From Micromonospora sp. CB01531 (lineage in GTDB: Bacteria; Actinomycetota; Actinomycetes; Mycobacteriales; Micromonosporaceae), in contig NZ_LWLS01000100.1 of NCBI RefSeq assembly GCF_001905095.1, positions 1-49,814 on the forward strand: DNA of 49,814 nt, read 5' to 3'. The notes under the pieces were generated by a model. The model worked only from the letters and a program-made list of their open reading frames with translations. It was not told where the DNA came from and did no database searches. Made by a program: the position numbers and the translations under genes. Positions 38,997 through 46,388 of the stretch are shown piece after piece. The stretch's first letter is position 1; each line of letters opens with the position of its first letter.

Positions 38997-40035
38997 GCCC
39001 TTCACGGACGTCGTGGATTCGGCCGTCCTGCCGCGGCTCATCCACCTCTCCGGCGACCTGTACGCCGCCGCCTTCCAGCTCATGAAGCTCCTGCCCGCGC
39101 AGTTCGTGCTGCAGCGGGCCCTGGAACAGGGGCAGCTGACCGAGCGCAGCACGGTCATCGAGACCACCTCCGGCACGTACGGGCTGGGGCTGGCCATGGT
39201 GTGCCGCCGGCTCGGGCTACCGCTGATCCTGGTCGGCGACACCGCCATCGACAGCCACCTGCGGCGCCGGCTGGAGGCGCTCGGCGCCCGGGTGAGCATC
39301 GTCAGCGGACAGGCCGCCCGAACCGGTGGGATCCAGCAGGCGCGCCTCGACCGGGTGGAACGCATCCGGGCGCGGCACCGCTCGCCATTCACCCCCGGCC
39401 AGTACGACAACACCATGCACGCCAACGCGTACGGCCGGGTCGCCGAGCTGATCACCGAGTCGTTCCCGCAGGTGGACGCACTGATCTGCCCGGTCGGCTC
39501 GGGCAGCTCCTCGACCGGCATCGCCGGTTTCCTCCGGCTGCTCTGGCCCGATCTCGTGCTGATCGGCGTCGACACCCCCGGCAGCGTCCTGTTCGGCGCG
39601 CCGAACGGCCGGCGCCGGCTCCGCGGCCTAGGCAACGGGCTGCTGCCGAAGGTGCTGGACCATTCACTGTTCGACGAAGTGCATTGGGTGCCGGCCGGGG
39701 ACGCGTTCGCCATGACCCGGCGGCTGCACGCCGACCACACGCTTTTCATGGGCCCGACCAGCGGTGCCGCCTACCAGGTGGGGCAGTGGTGGACGCGGCA
39801 CAACCCGGGCGGCACGGTGCTGGCCGTGATGCCCGACGAGGGGCACCGCTACCAGCGGACCGTCTTCCACGACGCGTGGCTGCGGCGGGAGGGGCTGGCC
39901 GGCGTCGAGACGCCCCGCGAACCGACGGAGATCGCCCATCCGGGCGACCTGGAGGACCGCTGGAGCCGGTACGCCTGGCGGCGGCGCACCCGCGACGAGG
40001 TCGTCGACCTACGGGCGGCGGTGGGCACGCGATGA
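38974..40035 (+). CDS. Cysteine-synthase-like PLP enzyme with a non-standard lysine motif
   Basis: 353 residues, fold type II. ETTSGTYGLGLAM matches the substrate loop (SSGNTGIALA) and VGSGSSSTGI the PLP phosphate loop of cysteine synthases. The usual N-P-x-x-S-x-K lysine motif is missing. The best candidate is Lys38 in LMKLLPAQF, offset by about five residues from the usual place. Expected role: beta-replacement on the phosphorylated hydroxy-amino acid, with an amino acid such as Asp as nitrogen donor, giving an adduct that the lyase cuts to 2,3-diaminobutyrate (inference). The ATG at 38974 was chosen over an upstream start because the fold begins there. ATGA overlaps with ATP-grasp. Confidence 0.82.
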   Translation: MSAFRIRKPFTDVVDSAVLPRLIHLSGDLYAAAFQLMKLLPAQFVLQRALEQGQLTERSTVIETTSGTYGLGLAMVCRRLGLPLILVGDTAIDSHLRRRLEALGARVSIVSGQAARTGGIQQARLDRVERIRARHRSPFTPGQYDNTMHANAYGRVAELITESFPQVDALICPVGSGSSSTGIAGFLRLLWPDLVLIGVDTPGSVLFGAPNGRRRLRGLGNGLLPKVLDHSLFDEVHWVPAGDAFAMTRRLHADHTLFMGPTSGAAYQVGQWWTRHNPGGTVLAVMPDEGHRYQRTVFHDAWLRREGLAGVETPREPTEIAHPGDLEDRWSRYAWRRRTRDEVVDLRAAVGTR

Positions 40036-41234
40036 GCGACCGCATCCTCGTCCTGGTGGAGAGCAACACCTCCGGCACCGGACGGCTCTTCGTCCGACGC
40101 GCCCGGGCGAGCGGCCTGAGGCCCGTGCTGCTCACCGAGAACGCGTCCCGCTATCACTGGGGAGACGACGAGCCGGACGTCGTCGCGGCCCGGACCGACG
40201 ACCTCGACGACGTGGTACGCGCGTGCGCGAACCTGGCCGGCGATCTGGCCGGGGTAGGCACCAGCTCGGAGTACTACGTGGGCATCGCCGCCGCGGCCGC
40301 GGGCCGGTTCGGGCTGCCCGGCGCCGACCCGGCCGCGGTCGAGGTCACCCGGGACAAGGAACGGCAGCGCGAGCGGCTGCACGCCGCTGGCGTTCAGGTC
40401 CCGCGCTTCGCCGGCATCTCGGGTGTGGACGAAGCGGCGGCCGCGGTTGACCGGCTCGGCACGCCGGTCGTCGTCAAGCCGGTCTCCGGCAGCGGCAGCC
40501 GCGGCGTGCGCCTGTGCGGCACCGCGGAGGAGGCCGTCCGGTACGCGGGCAAGCTGCTGGGCGAGCGGGTCGACGAGCGCGGCCGGCCGCTGCCGCAGCG
40601 GATCCTGCTGGAGCAATACGTCCCAGGGACGGAGTTCTCCGTCGAGCTCTTCGGCGGTGTCCCGGTCGGCTTGACGCGCAAGCATCTCGGCGCACCGCCG
40701 TCCTTCGTGGAGACCGGCCACGACTTTCCGGCGACGCTTTCCCCGCCCGACGAGGACGCTTTGCGAGACGCCGCCCAGCGGGCGGTGTTGCGGCTCGGGC
40801 TGTCCTTCGGCCCGGCGCATGTGGAGCTGCGCCTCGGCCCGGACGGCCCGGTGCTCATCGAGGTCAACCCGCGGCTGGCGGGCGGCTGGATTCCCCGCCT
40901 GGTGCAGGAGGCGACCGGCCTGGACCTGGTGCTGGAGACCGTCCGCGGGTTCGCCGGCCTGGCGCCGCGCCTGTCCCAGGACGTCGCACCGCGACCCAGC
41001 TCGATCCGTTTCCTCATCCCAGACGCCGAGGGCGAGCTGGTCGCCGTGCACGGCGTCGAGGACGCCGCGGCGATCCTCGGCGTCGTCGAGGTGCAGATCT
41101 ACCGCGAGCCGGGTGCCCTGCTGGCCCGCAACGGCGACTTCCGCGACCGCATCGGCCACGTCGTCGCGCAGTCCGGCGCGGCCGCCGAGGCGGCGCTGCA
41201 CAAGCTCACACCGGAGATCCGGAAGGAACCCTGA
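40032..41234 (+). CDS. ATP-grasp ligase
   Basis: 400 residues. ATP-grasp domain with VVVKPVSGSGSRGVRL (ATP-binding Lys and Gly loop), RILLEQYVPGTEFSVELF and LIEVNPRLAGGWIP (metal-binding Glu and Asn), similar to carnosine synthase/BacD-type enzymes that join a carboxylate to an amine through an acyl phosphate. Its substrate in this operon is unknown: it may ligate the donor amino acid in the diamino-acid route or make a dipeptide. ATG overlaps the PLP gene stop. One base after the TGA (41232-41234) the second tnpB element begins. Its last codons carry GGAAGGA, the original ribosome site of the lyase gene now 1.36 kb away. Confidence 0.87.
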   Translation: MSDRILVLVESNTSGTGRLFVRRARASGLRPVLLTENASRYHWGDDEPDVVAARTDDLDDVVRACANLAGDLAGVGTSSEYYVGIAAAAAGRFGLPGADPAAVEVTRDKERQRERLHAAGVQVPRFAGISGVDEAAAAVDRLGTPVVVKPVSGSGSRGVRLCGTAEEAVRYAGKLLGERVDERGRPLPQRILLEQYVPGTEFSVELFGGVPVGLTRKHLGAPPSFVETGHDFPATLSPPDEDALRDAAQRAVLRLGLSFGPAHVELRLGPDGPVLIEVNPRLAGGWIPRLVQEATGLDLVLETVRGFAGLAPRLSQDVAPRPSSIRFLIPDAEGELVAVHGVEDAAAILGVVEVQIYREPGALLARNGDFRDRIGHVVAQSGAAAEAALHKLTPEIRKEP

Positions 41235-41358
41235 CTTGACATCCTCCCGGCCCTGAAGGGCCGGGATTCTCACGGTCGCCCGTGAGGTTTCCTGTTTCAT
41301 CGCCGACTGCCTTTCCGGGAGGTTTCCCTTGAGGTCTTACATCAGCTCCGCAGGCGTT
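41216..41358 (-). ncRNA. Predicted omega (re)RNA of tnpB copy 2 with 3' guide
   Basis: Minus-strand counterpart of the copy 1 RNA. It has the same conserved 120-odd bases after the tnpB stop, with a perfect CCCGGCCC-TTCA-GGGCCGGG hairpin just before AGGATGTCAA. The guide, read on the minus strand from 41235, is gtcagggttccttccggatc, the end of the ATP-grasp gene. It would recognise the un-inserted ATP-grasp/lyase junction next to GTCAT. Inferred from the family. Confidence 0.6.
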
Positions 41359-42593
41359 TTACCTCTCCGCCAGCCCGGCGGCGAGAATGTTCTTAGCAGC
41401 GTTGATGTCCCGGTCGTGCTCGGCCCCGCAACCCGGGCACGTCCAGGCGCGCACGTTGAGGGCGAGGGTGGTGTTGATCCGCCCGCACATCGAGCAGGTT
41501 TTGGACGAGGGCAGCCACCGGTCGACGGGGATCACCTCACGCCCGTACCACTGGGCTTTGTACTCCAGCATGCTGCGGAACTGGCCCCAGGCCGCGTCGG
41601 AGATGACACGAGCGAGGCGGCGGTTGCGGAGCATGTTCCGCACGCTGAGGTCTTCGATCGCGACCGTTTGAGTCTCACGGACGAGTCGAGTGGTCAGCTT
41701 GTGCAGATGGTCCCGCCGCCGGTCGGCGACACGGGCATGGATGCGGGCCAACTTCATTCGGGCTTTGGCCCGGTTGTTGGAGCCCTTCTGTTTGCGGGCC
41801 AGGTTCCGCTGCGCCTTGGCCAGCTTGCGCCGGTCGGCCTGCCCGTACCGCGGGTTGGCCACCTTGCCTTCCTCGTCGCTGATTCCGGGCATCGGGTGGG
41901 ACAGGGTGAGCAGACTGGTGATGCCCGCGTCCACGCCAACCTCGGCCGCGGCGGGCGGCAGCGGCTTCACGGCCGGGTCCTCCACCAGGATGGACACGAA
42001 CCAGCGGCCGGCGGCGTCCCGGGACACCGTGACCGTGGAGGGTTCCGCCCCTTCGGGCAGGGGCCGCGACCACACGATGTTCAGCGGCGCGTTCATCTTC
42101 GCCAACGTGAGCCGGCCGTCACGCCACCGGAACGCGGAGCGGGTGTACTCCGCCGACGCCCGGGACTTGCGCTTGGACTTGAACCTCGGATACCGGGACC
42201 GCTTGTCCCAGAACGCCACGAACCCCGCCTGCAGATGCCGCAACGTCTGCTGCAACGGCACCGAGGACACTTCATTCAGGAACGCCAGGTCATCGGTGCG
42301 TTTCCACCCCGTCAGCCACCCCGACGACTGCACATAGGTGGTGCGTTGCCGGTCAACCGCCCACGCCCGGGTCCGCGCCTCCAACGCCCGGTTGTACACC
42401 AGACGCACACACCCGAACGTCCGGGACAACTGTTCGGCCTGTTCAGGAGACGGATAAAAGCGGTACTTGTACGCCCGCTTCACCACCTCACCCACGCCCC
42501 ACATTTTACCGTCCACGTAAGACAATCATCCGAAGGGAGGAAGCGGCGTTTCCTCCCGGCCGTAAACGGCCGGGTTTCCACGCCGCAAATCCG
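41236..42593 (-). mobile_element. tnpB-only IS200/IS605-type element, copy 2
   Basis: A 1,358-bp element inverted relative to copy 1, with matching ends (CGGATTTGCGGCGTGG at the left end, GGATGTCAA at the right end) and the same 5' flank GTCAT on its own strand. Removing it restores GGAAGGAACCCTGAC joined to ATGACGG: the ATP-grasp stop, an 8-base spacer and the lyase ATG behind a good ribosome site. The insertion is thus exactly reconstructable. There is no target duplication and no tnpA. Confidence 0.88.
41359..42525 (-). CDS. tnpB: TnpB, RNA-guided nuclease of IS200/IS605 type (copy 2)
   Basis: 388 residues, about 95% identical to copy 1 (17 differences by eye, several clustered at residues 35-70). 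RuvC acids are intact (VGVDAGITS, VAIEDLSVRNM, EHDRDINAAKNI), as is the zinc finger (CSMCGR..CPGC). It is transcribed against the host operon, so read-through from the NRPS2 operon would make antisense RNA. The level of difference means the two copies did not arise from one very recent event. The start carries the same uncertainty as copy 1. Confidence 0.92.
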   Translation of the reverse strand: MSYVDGKMWGVGEVVKRAYKYRFYPSPEQAEQLSRTFGCVRLVYNRALEARTRAWAVDRQRTTYVQSSGWLTGWKRTDDLAFLNEVSSVPLQQTLRHLQAGFVAFWDKRSRYPRFKSKRKSRASAEYTRSAFRWRDGRLTLAKMNAPLNIVWSRPLPEGAEPSTVTVSRDAAGRWFVSILVEDPAVKPLPPAAAEVGVDAGITSLLTLSHPMPGISDEEGKVANPRYGQADRRKLAKAQRNLARKQKGSNNRAKARMKLARIHARVADRRRDHLHKLTTRLVRETQTVAIEDLSVRNMLRNRRLARVISDAAWGQFRSMLEYKAQWYGREVIPVDRWLPSSKTCSMCGRINTTLALNVRAWTCPGCGAEHDRDINAAKNILAAGLAER

Positions 42594-44069
42594 ATGACGG
42601 CGACAGGAGGGGCGGACACCGGACGGCTGACCACCGGCCTGGACCCCGAGCTTCAGCGCATGCTGCTGGAACCCCGCTGGAAAGTCACCGCGCCGTGGAA
42701 GGCCGAGCTGGACCGCATCGCCCGGGTGGACCTGGCGCACGTGGTCATGCTCGCCGAGCGGGGCATCGTCGGGCGGGCCGCGGCCGCGGCCTTGCTGGCG
42801 GCCGTCACCGATTTGCGCCGGCAGGACTTCCGGCCGATCGAGGGCCGGCCCGCGCCGCGCGGCCTGTACCTTGCCTACGAGGGCCACCTGATCGAGACGC
42901 TGGGCGAGGGGGTGGGCGGCCTGCTGCACACCGGCCGCTCGCGCAACGACCTCAACGCCACCTGCCTGCGGCTCGGCTTGCGCGAGCCGCTGGCCGAGCT
43001 GATCCACCGCCTGATCCGGCTGGAACTCGTCCTGATCAACCGCAGCCGGCGGTACGGCGAGTGCGTCATGCCGGCCTACACCCATTTCCAGCCGGCGACC
43101 CCCATCACGTACGGGCATTACCTGACCGGCCTGGCCGGCGGTCTGGCCCGGGAGGTGGACGCGCTGCTGGCAGCGGGCGAGGGGCTGGCGTACAGCTCGC
43201 TAGGTGCCGGTGCCGTCGGTGGCACCTCGATCCCGATCGACGCGGATCGGACCGCCGAGCTGCTCGGCTTCGCCGGCCCACTGCGCAACTCGATCGACGC
43301 GGTAGCCGCGCGGGACGTGGTGCTGCGAATCGTGGCCGCGGCTGCGACGCTGGGTGTGCTGCTGAGCCGGGCCGCGACCGACCTGCTGCTCTGGTCGTCA
43401 CAGGAGTTCGACCTGCTGACGGTGCCCGATGACCTGGTGGGCTCGAGTTCCATGATGCCGCAGAAACGCAATCCGTTCGTCCTTGAAAACGTACGCGGCA
43501 AGTCCTCGGCGGCGCTCGGGGCGTTCGTGACCGCGGCCGCGGCGATGCGCAACGAACCGTACACCAACTCGATCTCGGTGGGCACCGAGGGAATCAAGCC
43601 GATATGGGACGCGCTGCGCGAGAGCAGCGACGCCGCCGCGATCCTGGTCAAGGTGTTCTCCCGGACCACAGTGAACCCCGCGGCCATGCAGCGGCGCGCC
43701 CGGGACGGCATGACCGTCGCGACGGCGATCGCCGAGGAGCTGGTGCGCAGCGGCGTCCCGTTCCGGCGCGCCCACCACGAGGTGGGCCGGGCCGTGCGGC
43801 TCGTCCTAGACGCGGAGGCGTCGTCGATGGGTGAGGCGCTGAAGGACCGCATCGAGGACGTGCCGACGGAACCGGCGGAGGTGTGCGCCGCGGCCGAGTA
43901 CGGCGGCGGCCCGGGTCCCCGGTCCCGAGCCCGGGCGATCGCCGAGGCCGGTGAGCGCGCGGTGGCCCACCGGCGCCGCCTACTCGGCTGGACGGCGGGA
44001 TGGAGAGCGGGAGAGGAGCGGCTGGCCGCCGCCGTGCAGGGGATCGTCACCGGCACGCCGACGGCGTAA
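42594..44069 (+). CDS. Argininosuccinate-lyase-like enzyme
   Basis: 491 residues of the fumarase/aspartase superfamily. Visible motifs: HTGRSRNDLNAT, YTHFQPATPITYGHY (catalytic His region) and the signature GSSSMMPQKRNP (283-294). It would release fumarate from an Asp-derived adduct, completing amino transfer onto the kinase/PLP product. It is not likely to be the housekeeping ArgH, given its operon context and the unusual TGRSRNDL variant. Oddity: the ATG (42594) is the first base after the tnpB element, so its natural ribosome site (GGAAGGA) is now before 41236. The nearest GGGAGG inside the element is over 50 bases upstream and can pair with CCTCCC. Translation may be poor. The 3' end is 3 bp from the convergent ABC remnant. 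Confidence 0.86.
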   Translation: MTATGGADTGRLTTGLDPELQRMLLEPRWKVTAPWKAELDRIARVDLAHVVMLAERGIVGRAAAAALLAAVTDLRRQDFRPIEGRPAPRGLYLAYEGHLIETLGEGVGGLLHTGRSRNDLNATCLRLGLREPLAELIHRLIRLELVLINRSRRYGECVMPAYTHFQPATPITYGHYLTGLAGGLAREVDALLAAGEGLAYSSLGAGAVGGTSIPIDADRTAELLGFAGPLRNSIDAVAARDVVLRIVAAAATLGVLLSRAATDLLLWSSQEFDLLTVPDDLVGSSSMMPQKRNPFVLENVRGKSSAALGAFVTAAAAMRNEPYTNSISVGTEGIKPIWDALRESSDAAAILVKVFSRTTVNPAAMQRRARDGMTVATAIAEELVRSGVPFRRAHHEVGRAVRLVLDAEASSMGEALKDRIEDVPTEPAEVCAAAEYGGGPGPRSRARAIAEAGERAVAHRRRLLGWTAGWRAGEERLAAAVQGIVTGTPTA

Positions 44070-44072
44070 GAC

Positions 44073-44344
44073 TCACAGCCGCCAGCGTAACCAGCGGGCC
44101 GACCCGATCAGGCCGAGCAGCGCCATCCCGGTGAGAACGACGAGATCGACGGTCAGCGGCATGTGAGCAGCCCCAGGATTTGCATGACCATGGTGGTCTT
44201 GCCCGCGCCGTTGGCGCCGAGCAGGCCGAACACCTGACCCGGCGCGACGGCCAGGTCGATGTCGACGTTGGCGTGCACCAGGGCACCACCCTTGCTCCGG
44301 TACGTACGGGTAAGGGAGTTGATGTCAAGGAACGGCTCGTCCAT
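44073..44344 (-). pseudogene. Collapsed ABC exporter: ATPase start joined to permease end
   Basis: From the ATG at 44344 the frame codes MDEPFLDINSLTRTYRSKGG and ends soon after the Walker A loop (GLLGANGAGKTT), at TGA 44153-44155. It lacks the Q-loop, LSGGQ signature and Walker B. In another frame (44162 to 44073) the DNA codes the last 29 residues of a membrane permease (LVVLTGMALLGLIGSARWLR). One internal deletion joining the start of the ATPase gene to the end of the permease gene explains both pieces. The stub starts 2 bp after the SbnB stop, so an exporter once closed this operon. Confidence 0.75.
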
Positions 44345-44346
44345 GG

Positions 44347-45360
44347 CTAACGCACGGGGAAGAAGCCGGCCACCGGGCTTCCTCCGCCGAGTCCGGCCAC
44401 CCGGTCGTAGACGTGCTTGCCGACGGCCAGGTCGAGCACGCCCAGCCCGAACGGGGAGAAGACGACGGCTCGCACCGGGTCCCGGGTGAAGCCGCCCGTC
44501 AGCACATCGGCGAGCGTGCCGTCGATGAAGTCCTGGTGTCCGAACCGCTCCGCCGCGAGGTGCAGCGAGGTCCGCTCGCGCACGACGTGCCCGATGTCGT
44601 CGGTGACGTTCTGCGCCGCGGCGATCAGCGCCGGGTCGAGGTCGCGGAGCGAGACGTGCAGCACGACAGGGGCGTGCCGGAGGAGCTGCGGGTCGGCGAG
44701 GTGCGGCGTGCCCGCGACGGTCGCGAGGATCACCAGGTCGCACGCGGAGAACGCCTCGCGGACGTCGCCGACGGCCCTGACGTCGGGTGCGCCGGTCTCG
44801 CGCAGCGTCTGCGCGAACCGCTCGGCCGCCGCCGGGTCGGTGTCGAACAGCCGGTACCCGCCGATCTCCCAGCCGAGCTCGGTGAGAAAGCGCCGGATGT
44901 GCTCGGCGATCAAGCCGGTGCCGACGAATCCCACCCGCCCGGCACGCCGCCCGCCGATCAGTTCCTCGGCGGCCAGCGTGGCGGACCCGGCGGTGCGGGC
45001 GGCCGAGATGAGCGAGGACTCGAGGCACGCGTACGGGAACCCGGTCCTGGCGTCGTTGAGCAACAGGACGGCCGACGCCCGCGCCAATCCGTGCGTGATG
45101 TTGCCGGGAAAGCTGGCGATCCACTTCACGCCCGAGACCCGGAACTGCCCGCCCAGGTAACCGGGCAGCGCGATGATTCGGTCCCGTTCCCGGTCCGGGA
45201 AGCGCAGGAAGCTGCTGTGCGGCAGCGACGAGTCGCCACGGGCGTGCGTCAGGTAGGCCTCACGCACGATGTCCTGAACCGTCTCCCGGTTCCCTTCGAT
45301 CTGCTCGGCGACTTCGGCGCCGCGGACGACGAGCAGTGCTTCGGGCGGGGCGTAGGGCAT
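44347..45360 (-). CDS. sbnB: SbnB-like dehydrogenase (2,3-diaminopropionate pathway)
   Basis: 337 residues, ornithine cyclodeaminase/mu-crystallin fold. The NAD site is GRVGFVGTGLIAEHIRRFL. VSGVKWIASFPGNITHGLARAS is typical of SbnB, which oxidatively splits N-(1-amino-1-carboxy-2-ethyl)-glutamate to L-2,3-diaminopropionate, 2-oxoglutarate and NADH. GGAGGAG precedes the ATG at 45360. It follows the SbnA-like gene by 14 bp, the conserved pairing for this pathway. The product would feed the diamino-acid A domains. Confidence 0.9.
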   Translation of the reverse strand: MPYAPPEALLVVRGAEVAEQIEGNRETVQDIVREAYLTHARGDSSLPHSSFLRFPDRERDRIIALPGYLGGQFRVSGVKWIASFPGNITHGLARASAVLLLNDARTGFPYACLESSLISAARTAGSATLAAEELIGGRRAGRVGFVGTGLIAEHIRRFLTELGWEIGGYRLFDTDPAAAERFAQTLRETGAPDVRAVGDVREAFSACDLVILATVAGTPHLADPQLLRHAPVVLHVSLRDLDPALIAAAQNVTDDIGHVVRERTSLHLAAERFGHQDFIDGTLADVLTGGFTRDPVRAVVFSPFGLGVLDLAVGKHVYDRVAGLGGGSPVAGFFPVR

Positions 45361-45374
45361 GCGCTCTCCTCCAA

Positions 45375-46388
45375 TCACACTGATGCTGTTGAGGAGATCA
45401 ACACGTCGTCGATCCGCTCCGGATAGGTCTCGGCGACCCACTGTGGGTTGAAGACGGTGTCGGCATAGGCGTTGCCGCGGTCGGCGCACAGGAACACCAC
45501 CCGCGGGCGGGGCCCGCGGTAGCCGGCGAAGTAGCGCTGGACGGCCGCGTAGACGCTGCCGCTGGACCCGCCGGCGAAGATGCCGTGCCGTTGCCACAGC
45601 TGGATGCAGCCGACGATGCTCGCGTATTCGGACACCAGCAGGGTCTCGTCGATGAGCGCGTGCTGCAGCAGCGGCGGGATGATGCTGGAGCCGATGCCGG
45701 GGATGCGCCGGCGGCCCGGGGTGCCGCCGAAGATGACCGATCCTTCGACGTCGACGGCGATGACGCGTACGCGCGGATCGGTCTTCTTCAGACGACGGGA
45801 CAGACCAGCGATGGTGCCGGCCGTACCGACACCGACGAAGACGTGGGTGATGCGGTCCAGCGCATCGCACAACTCGGATGCGGTGAAGCGATAGTGCGCG
45901 TCCGCGCCGTCGGTGTTCGCGTACTGGTTGGGCCAGTAAGAGTCCGGCAGTTCCGCGCGCAGGTCCTGCACCCGTCGGAGCCGCGACTTCAGGAAGCCGC
46001 CGGTGTCGTCGATGTCGTGCACCCGCTCCACCCGGCTGCTGAGCGCCCGCAAAAAGTTTTCGGTGCTCCGGTTGACGTTCGAGTCGATCACCGGGACGAA
46101 CTCGAGACCGAGCGAGGCGCAGAGCGACGCAAGGGCGATGGCGAAATTGCCCGAGGACGACTCGACCAGGACCGACTTCCGGGTCACCTGCTCGCGCAGG
46201 ATCGCCTGCCGCAGGATCCACAGGGCCGACCGGTCCTTGGCGCTGCCGGAGAAGTTGCTGAACTCCAGCTTGGCGTAGAGGTCCAGCCGCTCGTCGGCCA
46301 GCGGGACCAGCGGTGTCGGCATCATCGCCGCGGCCAGCGACTCGACGTGCCGCATCAGCCCGTTGCGGTCCCGGTTGCCGCTCGTCAT
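45375..46388 (-). CDS. sbnA: SbnA-like synthase (2,3-diaminopropionate pathway)
   Basis: 337 residues, PLP fold type II. It has the normal lysine motif (LEFSNFSGSAKDRSA), the substrate loop ESSSGNFAIALASL and the PLP loop GVGTAGTIAG. SbnA joins O-phospho-L-serine with L-glutamate to give the adduct used by SbnB. ATG overlaps the NRPS3 TGA (ATGA), so it is coupled to the synthetase. It is quite unlike the other PLP enzyme in the cluster (38974-40035), so there are two separate beta-replacement routes. Confidence 0.9.
   Translation of the reverse strand: MTSGNRDRNGLMRHVESLAAAMMPTPLVPLADERLDLYAKLEFSNFSGSAKDRSALWILRQAILREQVTRKSVLVESSSGNFAIALASLCASLGLEFVPVIDSNVNRSTENFLRALSSRVERVHDIDDTGGFLKSRLRRVQDLRAELPDSYWPNQYANTDGADAHYRFTASELCDALDRITHVFVGVGTAGTIAGLSRRLKKTDPRVRVIAVDVEGSVIFGGTPGRRRIPGIGSSIIPPLLQHALIDETLLVSEYASIVGCIQLWQRHGIFAGGSSGSVYAAVQRYFAGYRGPRPRVVFLCADRGNAYADTVFNPQWVAETYPERIDDVLISSTASV

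Noticed and set aside
42594..44069. Housekeeping argininosuccinate lyase (argH)
   Set aside because: Operon context with kinase, PLP enzyme and ATP-grasp and the variant HTGRSRNDL motif point to secondary metabolism.
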